DNA from: an uncultured Prevotella sp.
GTDB lineage: Bacteria; Bacteroidota; Bacteroidia; Bacteroidales; Bacteroidaceae
Assembly: GCA_946186115.1 (NCBI GenBank)
Contig: CAMHLV010000012.1
Span: 1 to 50,613, forward strand
Reading direction: 5' to 3'
Length of the DNA stretch: 50,613 nt
Shown here: one piece after another, positions 26,014 to 33,338 of the stretch
Numbering within the stretch: position 1 is the stretch's first letter
Layout: the number at the start of each line of letters is the position of its first letter
Translations under genes and position numbers: made by a program
The notes under the pieces: model-generated
The model's database searches: none
What the model was told of the DNA's origin: nothing
Seen by the model: only the letters and a program-made list of their open reading frames with translations

Positions 26014-26718
26014 TCATTTTCTAATCATTAATTCTTCTGTATTTATATCTCCCGAGCCACGGACATTGCTGCGATGCTCCTTGACGCTGCCTGTCAGCGT
26101 GATGTCGCCAGAGCCCGTGAGATTAGATTCCACCATACCACTGTCGTCGAACGCCATCTTGATGTCACCAGAACCAATCAGGTTGACAGAAGACTCCAGC
26201 ATCTTCACGTTCTTGACATCGACATCTCCGGAACCTACCAGTGACACATCGATACGGTCGCAGATGACGTCGTCGAAACAGATGTCGCCGGAACCGTTCA
26301 GCACGATGTCGAGACGGTCGGTATCCAGCAGGCGCTGGCACTCAAAATCGCCAGAGCCCCTCAGCGTGATACCTAGGAAGTCGGGTGACGTGACATACAC
26401 CGTGACATTTCTGCTGTCACTGACGCCGAAGTTAATCCATTTGCCTTCTCCCTTCATATTGATCTTCAAGACGTTGCCTTCCATACGGGTTTCCACGTCT
26501 TTAATCACCTCAACAGGTGCATCCACCTTTACTGAGAACGAATCGTCCTGCATGTATTTCACGTCCAACGACCCCAGCAGCTCTATGCGTTCAAAACCCG
26601 TTATCGAACGAGTTTCTTCACCATGTGCCTCGGTTCTGGTCCAATTCACTCTCAAGCCGTGACAGGAACAGGATGCCAACGTTCCTATGGCTAAAACAGC
26701 TAATAATACCTTTTTCAT
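26014..26718 (-). CDS. Head-GIN domain lipoprotein (DUF2807)
   Basis: A 234-residue lipoprotein (signal with Cys at about residue 17 in LASCSC). The mature part is a right-handed beta-helix made of repeated GSGD motifs (RGSGDFEC, NGSGDICF, VGSGDVDV, IGSGDIKM, TGSGDITL, RGSGDINT), the signature of the head-GIN/DUF2807 family. Role unknown; members sit at the outer membrane or surface. It is the first gene of the sigma operon and has a -7 box upstream at 26778-26785. Confidence 0.93.
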   Translation of the reverse strand: MKKVLLAVLAIGTLASCSCHGLRVNWTRTEAHGEETRSITGFERIELLGSLDVKYMQDDSFSVKVDAPVEVIKDVETRMEGNVLKINMKGEGKWINFGVSDSRNVTVYVTSPDFLGITLRGSGDFECQRLLDTDRLDIVLNGSGDICFDDVICDRIDVSLVGSGDVDVKNVKMLESSVNLIGSGDIKMAFDDSGMVESNLTGSGDITLTGSVKEHRSNVRGSGDINTEELMIRK

Positions 26719-26777
26719 TCTTTCGTTATTTTGAGGGTTCTTTTAACTGTTAGACGCAATAAATCTCAAATTAGTTG

Positions 26778-26785
26778 CAAAGATA
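26778..26785 (-). promoter_or_regulatory. -7 box of the head-GIN/sigma operon
   Basis: TATCTTTG on the minus strand, about 59 bp from the start codon at 26718. It overlaps the region holding the rsmF promoter, so the two transcripts diverge from the same 30 bp. Confidence 0.6.
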
Positions 26786-26799
26786 CGAATTAATTTTTG

Positions 26800-26807
26800 T
26801 ACTTTTG
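26800..26807 (+). promoter_or_regulatory. -7 box of rsmF, start codon 7 nt downstream
   Basis: TACTTTTG is followed by only 7 nt before ATG 26815, so the transcript would begin within a few bases of the start codon. This excludes the ATG at 26797. Confidence 0.6.
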
Positions 26808-26814
26808 CAAGCAA

Positions 26815-28092
26815 ATGGCAGAATTACCCGTTTTATTCACCGACTATACCCGCCAACTGATGGGCGAGGAGCGCTTTGAGCGATATCTGCAATCGTTCGA
26901 GGAGGATATTCCCGTGAGCATCCGCCTAAACCCGAAAAAAAGGTTAGCTATGAGCGGTGAGCGGTTAGCGGTGATCGATGGCGAGCCGGTGCCTTGGTGC
27001 CGCGATGGCTACTATCTGAAGAAGCGCCCCAACTTCACCATGGACCCGCTGCTGCATGCAGGCTGCTACTACGTGCAGGAGGCCGCCTCGATGTTTCTCG
27101 ACGAAGTACTGCGCCAGCAAATTGTAAATAGTAAATTGTCAAATAGTAAATGTCTCGACCTCTGTGCGGCACCTGGCGGTAAATCGACGCTGCTGAGGGC
27201 GGCATTGCCTGAAGGCTGTGTGCTGTATAGCAACGAGCCCGTCCGCAACCGCTTCAACATCCTCAGCGAGAACGTGCAGAAGTGGGGATACGACAACCAT
27301 ATCGTCACCTGCCAGTATGCCCGTGACTTCCGTGCATCAAAGTTACGCTTCGATGTTATCCTCTGCGACGTACCATGTTCCGGCGAAGGCATGTTCCGCA
27401 AGGACCCTGCCACCATCCGTGAGTGGAGCCCGCAGAACGTCGAGAAATGCTGGCGGCTGCAGCGCGACATCGTGGCCGACATCTGGCCGTGCCTGAACCC
27501 CGGTGGTATTCTTATATATAGTACGTGTACCTTTAACACAAAAGAGAACGAGGAGAATATCCGCTGGATACTGGATGAGTACGATGCCGAGGTGCTGCCC
27601 ATCGACGTCAAACCCGAATGGAACATCACTGGCTCGCTGCTCGAAGGCTTCGACGAGCCCGTCTGTCGTTTTATCCCCGGCATCAGCCGTGGCGAGGGAC
27701 TGTTCCTTTGCGTGATACGCAAAGGAATGAAAGCTGCCTCTCCCCCGACCCCTCCCCAAGTAGGGAGGGGAGAAAAATGCGCGCCGAAGTCCCCCCTCTA
27801 CTTGGAGGGGGATAGGGGGAGGCTTCTCCCCTCTCTACCTGGAGAGGGGTCGGGTGAGAGTATTGAGCTGACTTATCAACAGGCAATAGCCTACTTGCGG
27901 GGCGAGGCACTCGTGTTACCCGAGGAAACCCCACGCGGCGAGGTGACGGTGTGTTTCCAGGACCATCCGTTAGGATTGGTGAAGAATATCGGCTCCCGCG
28001 CCAACAACCTGTATCCCAAAGCCTGGCGCATCAAGACCACCCACATTCCTTCAGCTTACGAACCCGTCTTAGATGAACAAATATCCCAATAA
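26815..28092 (+). CDS. rsmF: 16S rRNA m5C methyltransferase, RsmF/NOL1-NOP2-Sun family
   Basis: A 425-residue SAM-dependent RNA cytosine-C5 methyltransferase. The SAM site is CLDLCAAPGGKSTLLRAAL; the two cysteine motifs are CDVPCSGEGMFRKDP (catalysis) and YSTCTFNTKENEENI. The C-terminal 75 residues (AYLRGEALVLPEE to NLYPKAWRIKT) form the RNA-binding extension seen in RsmF-type proteins. Three repeat insertions sit in frame: at 26940-26978, at 27118-27153, and a GC-rich palindromic one at 27735-27862 between the catalytic and C-terminal domains. The start is fixed by the promoter at 26800-26807. Confidence 0.9.
   Translation: MAELPVLFTDYTRQLMGEERFERYLQSFEEDIPVSIRLNPKKRLAMSGERLAVIDGEPVPWCRDGYYLKKRPNFTMDPLLHAGCYYVQEAASMFLDEVLRQQIVNSKLSNSKCLDLCAAPGGKSTLLRAALPEGCVLYSNEPVRNRFNILSENVQKWGYDNHIVTCQYARDFRASKLRFDVILCDVPCSGEGMFRKDPATIREWSPQNVEKCWRLQRDIVADIWPCLNPGGILIYSTCTFNTKENEENIRWILDEYDAEVLPIDVKPEWNITGSLLEGFDEPVCRFIPGISRGEGLFLCVIRKGMKAASPPTPPQVGRGEKCAPKSPLYLEGDRGRLLPSLPGEGSGESIELTYQQAIAYLRGEALVLPEETPRGEVTVCFQDHPLGLVKNIGSRANNLYPKAWRIKTTHIPSAYEPVLDEQISQ
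26940..26978. repeat. Short tandem words (gcggtta/gcggtga) in rsmF
   Basis: About five 7-bp words of the type gagcggt/tagcggt lie in frame and encode RLAMSGERLAVIDG. Confidence 0.7.
27118..27153. repeat. Short tandem words (agtaaattgt) in rsmF
   Basis: Words attgtaaat, agtaaattgt, caaatagtaaat lie in frame and encode QIVNSKLSNSK just before the SAM motif. The same words recur between rsmF and thyA at 28093-28126. Confidence 0.75.
27735..27862. repeat. GC-rich palindromic repeat cluster in rsmF
   Basis: Three related palindromic units in a row (cccctccccaagtagggagg; ccccctctacttggaggggg; cccctctctacctggagagg) lie in frame. They encode a proline/glycine-rich insert beginning SPPTPPQVGRGE and ending SLPGEGSGES. 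The base composition is clearly more GC-rich than the gene around it. Confidence 0.88.
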
Positions 28093-28126
28093 ATAGTAAA
28101 TTGTATATTGTCAAATCGTAAATTAC
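28093..28126. repeat. Short tandem words between rsmF and thyA
   Basis: Words agtaaattgt, atattgtcaa, atcgtaaatt fill the gap between the rsmF stop and the thyA start. Confidence 0.75.
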
Positions 28127-28130
28127 CAAG

Positions 28131-28946
28131 ATGAAGCAATACTTAAATATACTTGACCGTATCCTCAAGGAAGGAACGCAGAAGGGCGACCGAACAGGCA
28201 CCGGTACCATCAGCATCTTCGGCACGCAGAGCCGCTACAACCTCAACGACGGTTTCCCACTGCTGACGACGAAGAAGCTGCACCTGAAGTCAATCATCTA
28301 CGAACTGCTGTGGTTTCTGCAGGGCGACACCAACGTGCACTACCTGCAGGAGCATGGTGTGCGCATCTGGAACGAGTGGGCCGACGAGAACGGCGAACTG
28401 GGTCCCGTTTACGGTCACCAGTGGCGCTCATGGCCCGACTACGACGGCGGTGTCATCGACCAGATACAATACGTGGTCGATCAGTTGAAAACCAATCCCA
28501 ACTCGCGGCGCATGATAGTTTCTGCATGGAACGTCGCCGAGGTCAACAAAATGGCTTTGCCACCATGCCACACCATCTTCCAGTTCTATGTGGACTATCC
28601 CGACGGACAGGACGCCCAGGGACGCCTGTCGCTGCAGCTCTACCAGCGCTCGGCAGACACCTTCCTCGGTGTGCCGTTCAATATTGCCTCGTATGCCCTG
28701 CTGCTCCAGATGATGGCACAGGTGACGGGCTTCAAAGCTGGCGACTTCATCCACACCACAGGTGACACCCACCTCTACCTGAACCACATAGAACAGGCAA
28801 AACTACAATTAACCAGGGAACCGCGTCCCCTGCCTGTGATGAAGCTCAACCCCGACGTGAAGAGCATCTTCGACTTCCACTACGACGACTTCCAGTTAGA
28901 GGGCTACGACCCCTGGCCACATATCAAAGCAGAGGTGTCGGTTTAA
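28131..28946 (+). CDS. thyA: Thymidylate synthase
   Basis: Converts dUMP to dTMP with methylene-tetrahydrofolate, yielding dihydrofolate. The sequence has the N-terminal [17 protein letters not shown] loop, the catalytic cysteine in [14 protein letters not shown] (near residue 147), and the nucleotide/folate motifs [20 protein letters not shown] and [15 protein letters not shown]. The 271 residues match the usual size. folA follows 46 bp downstream, the classic pairing that recycles dihydrofolate. Confidence 0.98.
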   Translation: MKQYLNILDRILKEGTQKGDRTGTGTISIFGTQSRYNLNDGFPLLTTKKLHLKSIIYELLWFLQGDTNVHYLQEHGVRIWNEWADENGELGPVYGHQWRSWPDYDGGVIDQIQYVVDQLKTNPNSRRMIVSAWNVAEVNKMALPPCHTIFQFYVDYPDGQDAQGRLSLQLYQRSADTFLGVPFNIASYALLLQMMAQVTGFKAGDFIHTTGDTHLYLNHIEQAKLQLTREPRPLPVMKLNPDVKSIFDFHYDDFQLEGYDPWPHIKAEVSV

Positions 28947-28951
28947 GAGAA

Positions 28952-28990
28952 ATGAAAGAAATGAGTAATCAAAAACCTCAAACCTCAAAG
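28952..28990. repeat. Short tandem words between thyA and folA
   Basis: Words gaaatga and then cctcaaa (two to three copies) fill the thyA-folA gap. Confidence 0.7.
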
Positions 28991-28992
28991 TT

Positions 28993-29487
28993 ATGATTAG
29001 TATTATTGCTGCCGTGGCCAGGAACAGGGCCATCGGATTTAAGAATAAATTAATATACTGGCTGCCAAACGACCTGAAGCGCTTCAAGGCACTTACCACA
29101 GGCCACACCATCATCATGGGGCGCAACACCTATCTTAGTCTGCCGAAAGGTGCACTACCTAACCGCCGCAACGTGGTTTTAAGCCGCTCGACATTCAAGT
29201 TCCCTGGCTGCGATGTTTACCCATCTTTGGATGAGGCGCTGAAGAGTTGCCAGCCAGATGAAAATGTATTTATAATTGGCGGGGCCAGCGTTTACAAACA
29301 GGCAATGCCGATTGCCGACCGTCTATGTCTGACAGAGATTGACGACATACCTCAAGAGGCAGATGCTTTCTTTCCCGACTACAGTCAGTGGAAGGAGGAG
29401 CAGAGGGAAGCCCACCTAAAAGATGAGCGCCATGAATTCAACTATGATTTCGTAGATTACATTAAGGATCCTTTACCTTATTATTAG
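28993..29487 (+). CDS. folA: Dihydrofolate reductase
   Basis: Reduces dihydrofolate to tetrahydrofolate with NADPH. Typical motifs: ISIIAAVARNRAIGFKNKLIYWLPNDLKRFKALT with the active-site acid (Asp in PNDLKRF), GHTIIMGRNTYLSLP, and VFIIGGASVYKQAMP. The 164 residues are the usual length. Its last 26 bp overlap the 3' end of the convergent exbD gene. Confidence 0.97.
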   Translation: MISIIAAVARNRAIGFKNKLIYWLPNDLKRFKALTTGHTIIMGRNTYLSLPKGALPNRRNVVLSRSTFKFPGCDVYPSLDEALKSCQPDENVFIIGGASVYKQAMPIADRLCLTEIDDIPQEADAFFPDYSQWKEEQREAHLKDERHEFNYDFVDYIKDPLPYY

Positions 29488-29932
29488 CAGAATAATTAAT
29501 ATTCAAGGCACCCGCCTTGCGCAAAGCCTGCTTAACATCATTTATGACTCCCATCTCAGTATCACGGTCGGCACGTATGCTGACCACTAGATGCTGACGA
29601 TCGTCGTCAGACATTTGGGCACGCGCATTGCTTATTTCTGACCCTATCTGGTCAACCGTCACATAGCGGTCGTTTAATTGGATTCGCGTCTCATCAGATA
29701 GCACACGCCCCTGGGCATCAACAGGTTTGCCTATAAACAGATACACTACACTCGACTTGCGTACAGCCTTCTCAAGTTCAGTACCCTGCGGAACACTGTA
29801 TCGCACTTGAGGTTTAACATCACGCATGTGAGTGACTATCATAAAAAAGAACAGTACTGTAAATATCAGGTCGGGCATAGCAGCCAGATTTAGTCCTGGC
29901 ACCTCATGCTGACGATGGCGGAAACGACTCAT
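29462..29932 (-). CDS. exbD: ExbD/TolR-type biopolymer transport protein (second copy)
   Basis: A 156-residue single-pass inner-membrane protein with the ExbD signature: a short basic N-terminus, PGLNLAAMPDLIFTVLFFFMIVTH with the proton-carrying aspartate in the membrane helix (about 19-42), and a periplasmic domain to the end. It pairs with the other ExbD and ExbB to energise TonB or a related system. Its start overlaps the stop of the preceding exbD by 4 bp (ATGA). Confidence 0.93.
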   Translation of the reverse strand: MSRFRHRQHEVPGLNLAAMPDLIFTVLFFFMIVTHMRDVKPQVRYSVPQGTELEKAVRKSSVVYLFIGKPVDAQGRVLSDETRIQLNDRYVTVDQIGSEISNARAQMSDDDRQHLVVSIRADRDTEMGVINDVKQALRKAGALNINYSANNKVKDP

Positions 29933-30459
29933 TTGTCACCTCCTTCCTGTTCTGTAGGCACACCTTCACTAATGCGCTGAGGATAACGAGCCGTCACCAC
30001 TTCACGCTCTTCTGGTGTACAAAGGTCGAACGAGTGACCGTATTTCTGACGTGCCATCTTATCACGCAGTGAGTGATATGCAGCCACCACGGCATTCTGC
30101 ATCTCAAAATATGCATTGTAACTTGTGTGACGGTCAGCCTGCACGGCAATAATATGGCGATCGGTCTGACGTGAAGCCACGAACGACTCTACCTGCTGTT
30201 GCAGTTCGGTCAAGGTCACATTCTGGTTATCACAGAATAAAGAGTCATTAGCATCCAACCGCACCTCAAGCACATTACTACGATTGATGTCCTGCAGCTC
30301 CTGTTGCTGTTCCTCCACGGGTGGCAACTTGCGTCCTAGTCCCTTGTCGGTGTCCATCGACGAAGTAACCAGAAAGAACACCAACAACATAAACGAGATG
30401 TCGGCAGTCGATGTGGTATTGAGTTCGGGAACGTCCCTATGTCTTCTTCTGATGAACAC
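29929..30459 (-). CDS. exbD: ExbD/TolR-type biopolymer transport protein (first copy)
   Basis: A 176-residue relative of the downstream ExbD: PELNTTSTADISFMLLVFFLVTSSMD carries the membrane aspartate (about residue 20). The periplasmic part includes a distinct extension with TPEEREVVTARYPQRIS near the C-terminus. Paired, unequal ExbD proteins after one ExbB are typical of Bacteroidetes. Confidence 0.93.
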   Translation of the reverse strand: MFIRRRHRDVPELNTTSTADISFMLLVFFLVTSSMDTDKGLGRKLPPVEEQQQELQDINRSNVLEVRLDANDSLFCDNQNVTLTELQQQVESFVASRQTDRHIIAVQADRHTSYNAYFEMQNAVVAAYHSLRDKMARQKYGHSFDLCTPEEREVVTARYPQRISEGVPTEQEGGDK

Positions 30460-30495
30460 TTTTGTTATAGAATTGAAAAATTAATGAATTGAATA

Positions 30496-30852
30496 TTATC
30501 GTTTTAGCCTTCTGTTCATTCCCGACACACCAAAGCAAACCAAAACAGCTGCTACGACAATCAGAATCACAGAAGACACTATCAGCATGTCGGTAGCCTT
30601 CAGCCAGAATGCATCGCTGAAAATGGTGCCGTTGACGACCATTGGTTTATCAGATCCCAACAGCCACGTTACCAACAACAGTACAGCGGTAAATGCAACT
30701 ATGAGCCATCCACGGTTACCACCATTACGCCGTGAACCTACTAGCAATGGTCTGACAGCCGAAACCACTGTCACCACCACAGCCACAGCCGATACTATAT
30801 ACATCAGCCATAGCATAACCTCTGCCAAAAGGAAACTACCTGCGTCTGCCAT
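30496..30852 (-). CDS. Small membrane protein of the exb operon, function unknown
   Basis: A 118-residue protein with three hydrophobic segments (about 9-35, 50-66 and 87-108) and a basic C-terminus (GMNRRLKR). I do not recognise a family. It lies between exbB and the two exbD genes on the same strand, so it probably belongs to the same energy-transducing complex or its assembly (inference from position). Confidence 0.7.
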   Translation of the reverse strand: MADAGSFLLAEVMLWLMYIVSAVAVVVTVVSAVRPLLVGSRRNGGNRGWLIVAFTAVLLLVTWLLGSDKPMVVNGTIFSDAFWLKATDMLIVSSVILIVVAAVLVCFGVSGMNRRLKR

Positions 30853-30913
30853 TATATATTATTTACGATTTACGGATTTTCGATTTACGATTATCAACAC
30901 TCATAACTCAAAA
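30853..30913. repeat. Short tandem words between exbB and the small membrane protein
   Basis: Words of the type gatttac (acgatttacgg, cgatttacgatt) and then ctcataactcaaaac fill the gap. Confidence 0.65.
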
Positions 30914-30917
30914 CACG

Positions 30918-31751
30918 TCATCGCTTCTGCTTATACTTCGCTATCGAGTCGGTCAGCGAGATAGCACTCTCCTCCATCTGCGATGTCAGATGCTCAATCT
31001 TAGAAAGAATGTAGTTGTAGAAAAACTGCAAAATAACTGCCACGATGATACCGAAAATTGTAGTGATAAGAGCCACCTTCATACCTTCGGCCACAATGGT
31101 TGGACTGATGTCGCCTGCCGTTTGGATACGGTCGAAAGCCATCACCATTCCAATAACCGTGCCAAGGAATCCCAACGACGGTGCCACAGCAATGAAAAGA
31201 CGAATCCACGAGCAGCCTTTCTCCATATTGGAAATCTGCACTGTACCATAGTTGGTCAACTGGCGGTCAATTTGTTCCAACGGCTCCTTGATGTGAAGGA
31301 GACCTTGATAGCAGATGCTGGCAACGGGACCGCGAGTGTCGCGACAGAGGTCTTTAGCACAATCCACATCGTCTTGTTCCAAAAGGGCATCTATATCCCG
31401 CATCAGTTTCTTTGCATTTATTTCCGACAACGTGAGATAGATGAGGCGCTCAATACAGAATGCTAAACCCAGCACCAACGCCAAAGCGACCAACGACATA
31501 AATCCGGCAGAGCCCTCAATAAACTTTCGCTTCAGCTGCTTATGCAGGCCGCCTCCTTCCTCTACACTATTTTCGTTATCCATACCTTCCAAATCGGCAG
31601 TAATTGCTGCAATAGCAGAGTCGGCAGCCATTGTATCTGCGACAGCCAATTCTACCGAGTCCTTGGTATTACGTACCGAATCCTGTGCCTGAGCAGGCAT
31701 ACATACCAACAAGCTCACCACAGCCAAGAGTACCATCAGTTTTCTTCTCAT
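30918..31751 (-). CDS. exbB: ExbB/TolQ/MotA-type proton channel protein
   Basis: A 277-residue proton-channel protein with a cleavable signal (about 1-22, ending PAQAQ) and a periplasmic acidic stretch before the first core helix (about 85-105). The core shows CSWIRLFIAVAPSLGFLGTVIGMVMAFDRI and TTIFGIIVAVILQFFYNYI. With the two ExbD proteins it would use proton motive force to drive TonB-dependent transport. A -7 box precedes it at 31777-31784. Confidence 0.94.
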   Translation of the reverse strand: MRRKLMVLLAVVSLLVCMPAQAQDSVRNTKDSVELAVADTMAADSAIAAITADLEGMDNENSVEEGGGLHKQLKRKFIEGSAGFMSLVALALVLGLAFCIERLIYLTLSEINAKKLMRDIDALLEQDDVDCAKDLCRDTRGPVASICYQGLLHIKEPLEQIDRQLTNYGTVQISNMEKGCSWIRLFIAVAPSLGFLGTVIGMVMAFDRIQTAGDISPTIVAEGMKVALITTIFGIIVAVILQFFYNYILSKIEHLTSQMEESAISLTDSIAKYKQKR

Positions 31752-31776
31752 AAAACTCTTTGTTAGAAATTTCGTG

Positions 31777-31784
31777 CAAAGGTA
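31777..31784 (-). promoter_or_regulatory. -7 box of the exb operon
   Basis: TACCTTTG on the minus strand, 25 nt from the exbB start codon; no clear -33 element. Confidence 0.5.
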
Positions 31785-31872
31785 AACATTATTTCTGAAA
31801 CTAAAGCACGATTAACAATAAATAGCAAAAGTAAAAAAATGGCTGTATTATTTGGTATTTCCAAAATAAATA

Positions 31873-31929
31873 ATGGCTGAGTACGGCTTTGGGGACGACG
31901 AAGACGATGATTTTTATTACGAGGAGTGA
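31873..31929 (+). CDS. Possible 18-residue acidic small protein
   Basis: A short frame from ATG 31873 to TGA 31927 encodes MAEYGFGDDEDDDFYYEE. It stands out because its base composition is like that of genes while the flanking 90 bp are extremely AT-rich. Its stop codon lies inside a perfect hairpin shared with the convergent kinase gene. No clear ribosome binding site or promoter is visible, so this is only a candidate. Confidence 0.3.
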   Translation: MAEYGFGDDEDDDFYYEE

Positions 31930-31944
31930 CCTTCGGGTCACTCC
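31923..31944. terminator. Nine-bp hairpin with TTCG loop between convergent frames
   Basis: GGAGTGACC - TTCG - GGTCACTCC is a perfect stem with the very stable C(UUCG)G tetraloop. The left arm contains the TGA of the small frame and the right arm the TCA (stop on the minus strand) of the deoxynucleoside kinase gene. No strong T-run follows on either side, so it may act as an RNA 3' end stabiliser rather than a classical terminator. Confidence 0.5.
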
Positions 31945-32558
31945 ATCGGAAATAGTCCGAACAATTTGGCATCAATCATGTCGGTTACCTGCTTGAGAGC
32001 CTCTGGGCTGTCACCAAACTTGCAGTTGTCTCCATCGACAATGATTAACGGTCCTTTATATGTGGCAATCCACTCCTCATATCGCCTCTCCAATCCCTGT
32101 AGATAGTCTAATCGCATGGTTTGCTCATATTCGCGGCCACGCTTCTGGATCTGAGCCACCAACGTAGGTATGCTTGAGCGAATATATATCATAAGGTCAG
32201 GCAACTTTACAAGCGACATCATCAGGTCGAACAGATCGCTATAATTCTCGAAGTCACGGTCAGACATCATACCTTGCCCGTGGAGGTTTGGAGCAAAGAT
32301 TCGTGCATCCTCAAAAATAGTACGATCCTGAATGATTACATCCTTCGACTTAGATATCTCAACCACCTCTTTGAAACGCTTGTTGAGGAAATACACCTGC
32401 AGGTTGAACGACCAGCGGGGCATATCAGCATAGAAATCTGCCAGATATGGATTATTATCTACGGGTTCAAAACGTGGCGTCCATCCATAACGGTGAGCCA
32501 GCAATTTGGTCAGTGTGGTCTTTCCACTGCCTATGTTTCCTGCTATTGCTATGTGCAT
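31938..32558 (-). CDS. Deoxynucleoside kinase (downstream copy)
   Basis: A 206-residue kinase of the deoxynucleoside kinase family (dGK/dAK/dCK type). P-loop GNIGSGKTTLTKLLA (residues 7-21), the substrate-site EPVDNNPYLADFY, the DRT motif in VIIQDRTIFEDARIF (near residue 77), and the lid RGREYEQTMRLDYL are all present. It phosphorylates deoxynucleosides for salvage; specificity cannot be read with certainty. It is a tandem paralogue of the upstream gene, 27 bp apart. Confidence 0.9.
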   Translation of the reverse strand: MHIAIAGNIGSGKTTLTKLLAHRYGWTPRFEPVDNNPYLADFYADMPRWSFNLQVYFLNKRFKEVVEISKSKDVIIQDRTIFEDARIFAPNLHGQGMMSDRDFENYSDLFDLMMSLVKLPDLMIYIRSSIPTLVAQIQKRGREYEQTMRLDYLQGLERRYEEWIATYKGPLIIVDGDNCKFGDSPEALKQVTDMIDAKLFGLFPME

Positions 32559-32559
32559 A

Positions 32560-32585
32560 TTTAGTTTTGAGTTTTTAGTTCTAAG
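32560..32585. repeat. Short tandem words between the two kinase genes
   Basis: Words tagttttgag, tttttagttc and taagttatgag of about 7 bp fill the gap. Confidence 0.65.
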
Positions 32586-33203
32586 TTATGAGAAGAGTCC
32601 AAAGAGAGTGCTGTCGATGCGGTCAACAATCTGGGCAAAATCCTTCGGCTGATTCAAGAAGTCGAGTTCGTCCTTATTCACGGTCATCACACGTCCCTTA
32701 TACATATTATAAATAAAGTCGTCGTATCGGCGGTTTAGATTCTCCAGATATTCAAGTTTGATACTTTGCTCATATTCCCGTCCGCGCTTCTGAATGTTAC
32801 CCACCAAATGCGGCACCGATGCCCTCAGATAAATCATCAGGTCTGGAACTCTCACCATAGACATCATCTGCTCGAAGAGCTCCATATACGTAGCATAATC
32901 GCGGTCGCTGAGATTACCCATTGCCTTGTTGTTCTGCATGAACACATAGACGCCCTCATATATCGTACGGTCTTGAATGACGGTATGGTCAGCCTGGGCA
33001 ATGGACAGCAAGTCGCGAAAACGCTCTTTAAGGAAAAACACCTCAAGATTGAACGACCAACGGTGAATATCGCGATAATAGTCTTCAAGATACGGATTAT
33101 GCTCCACAGCCTCATAGTGCGGTTCCCAACCATAATGCCTGGCAAGCATCCTTGTCAGTGTAGACTTTCCACTACCAATATTTCCTGCTATTGCTATATG
33201 CAT
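32586..33203 (-). CDS. Deoxynucleoside kinase (upstream copy)
   Basis: A 205-residue paralogue of the following gene with P-loop GNIGSGKSTLTRMLA, EAVEHNPYLEDYY, VIQDRTIYEGVYVF and RGREYEQSIKLEYL. The pair resembles the tandem deoxyadenosine/deoxyguanosine kinase arrangement known from lactobacilli, where the two subunits form a heterodimer; that parallel is inferred. The start codon lies only 7 nt after a -7 box, so the mRNA is probably leaderless. Confidence 0.9.
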   Translation of the reverse strand: MHIAIAGNIGSGKSTLTRMLARHYGWEPHYEAVEHNPYLEDYYRDIHRWSFNLEVFFLKERFRDLLSIAQADHTVIQDRTIYEGVYVFMQNNKAMGNLSDRDYATYMELFEQMMSMVRVPDLMIYLRASVPHLVGNIQKRGREYEQSIKLEYLENLNRRYDDFIYNMYKGRVMTVNKDELDFLNQPKDFAQIVDRIDSTLFGLFS

Positions 33204-33210
33204 GATGCTG

Positions 33211-33218
33211 CAAAGATA
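33211..33218 (-). promoter_or_regulatory. -7 box of the kinase pair, 7 nt before the start codon
   Basis: TATCTTTG on the minus strand, then 7 nt, then ATG 33203. Confidence 0.6.
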
Positions 33219-33292
33219 GTAAAAGTTTTGCAGAAAGCGTCAATAAAACATAAAATATTGCGGAATGAATAATCATTATGCTGTTTTTTTCA

Positions 33293-33300
33293 TATATTTG
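33293..33300 (+). promoter_or_regulatory. -7 box of aldA
   Basis: TATATTTG followed by a leader of 38 nt to ATG 33339; no clear -33 element. Confidence 0.5.
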
Positions 33301-33338
33301 CGAGACGAAACTTAAATTACTACTAAAACAAAACAAGT

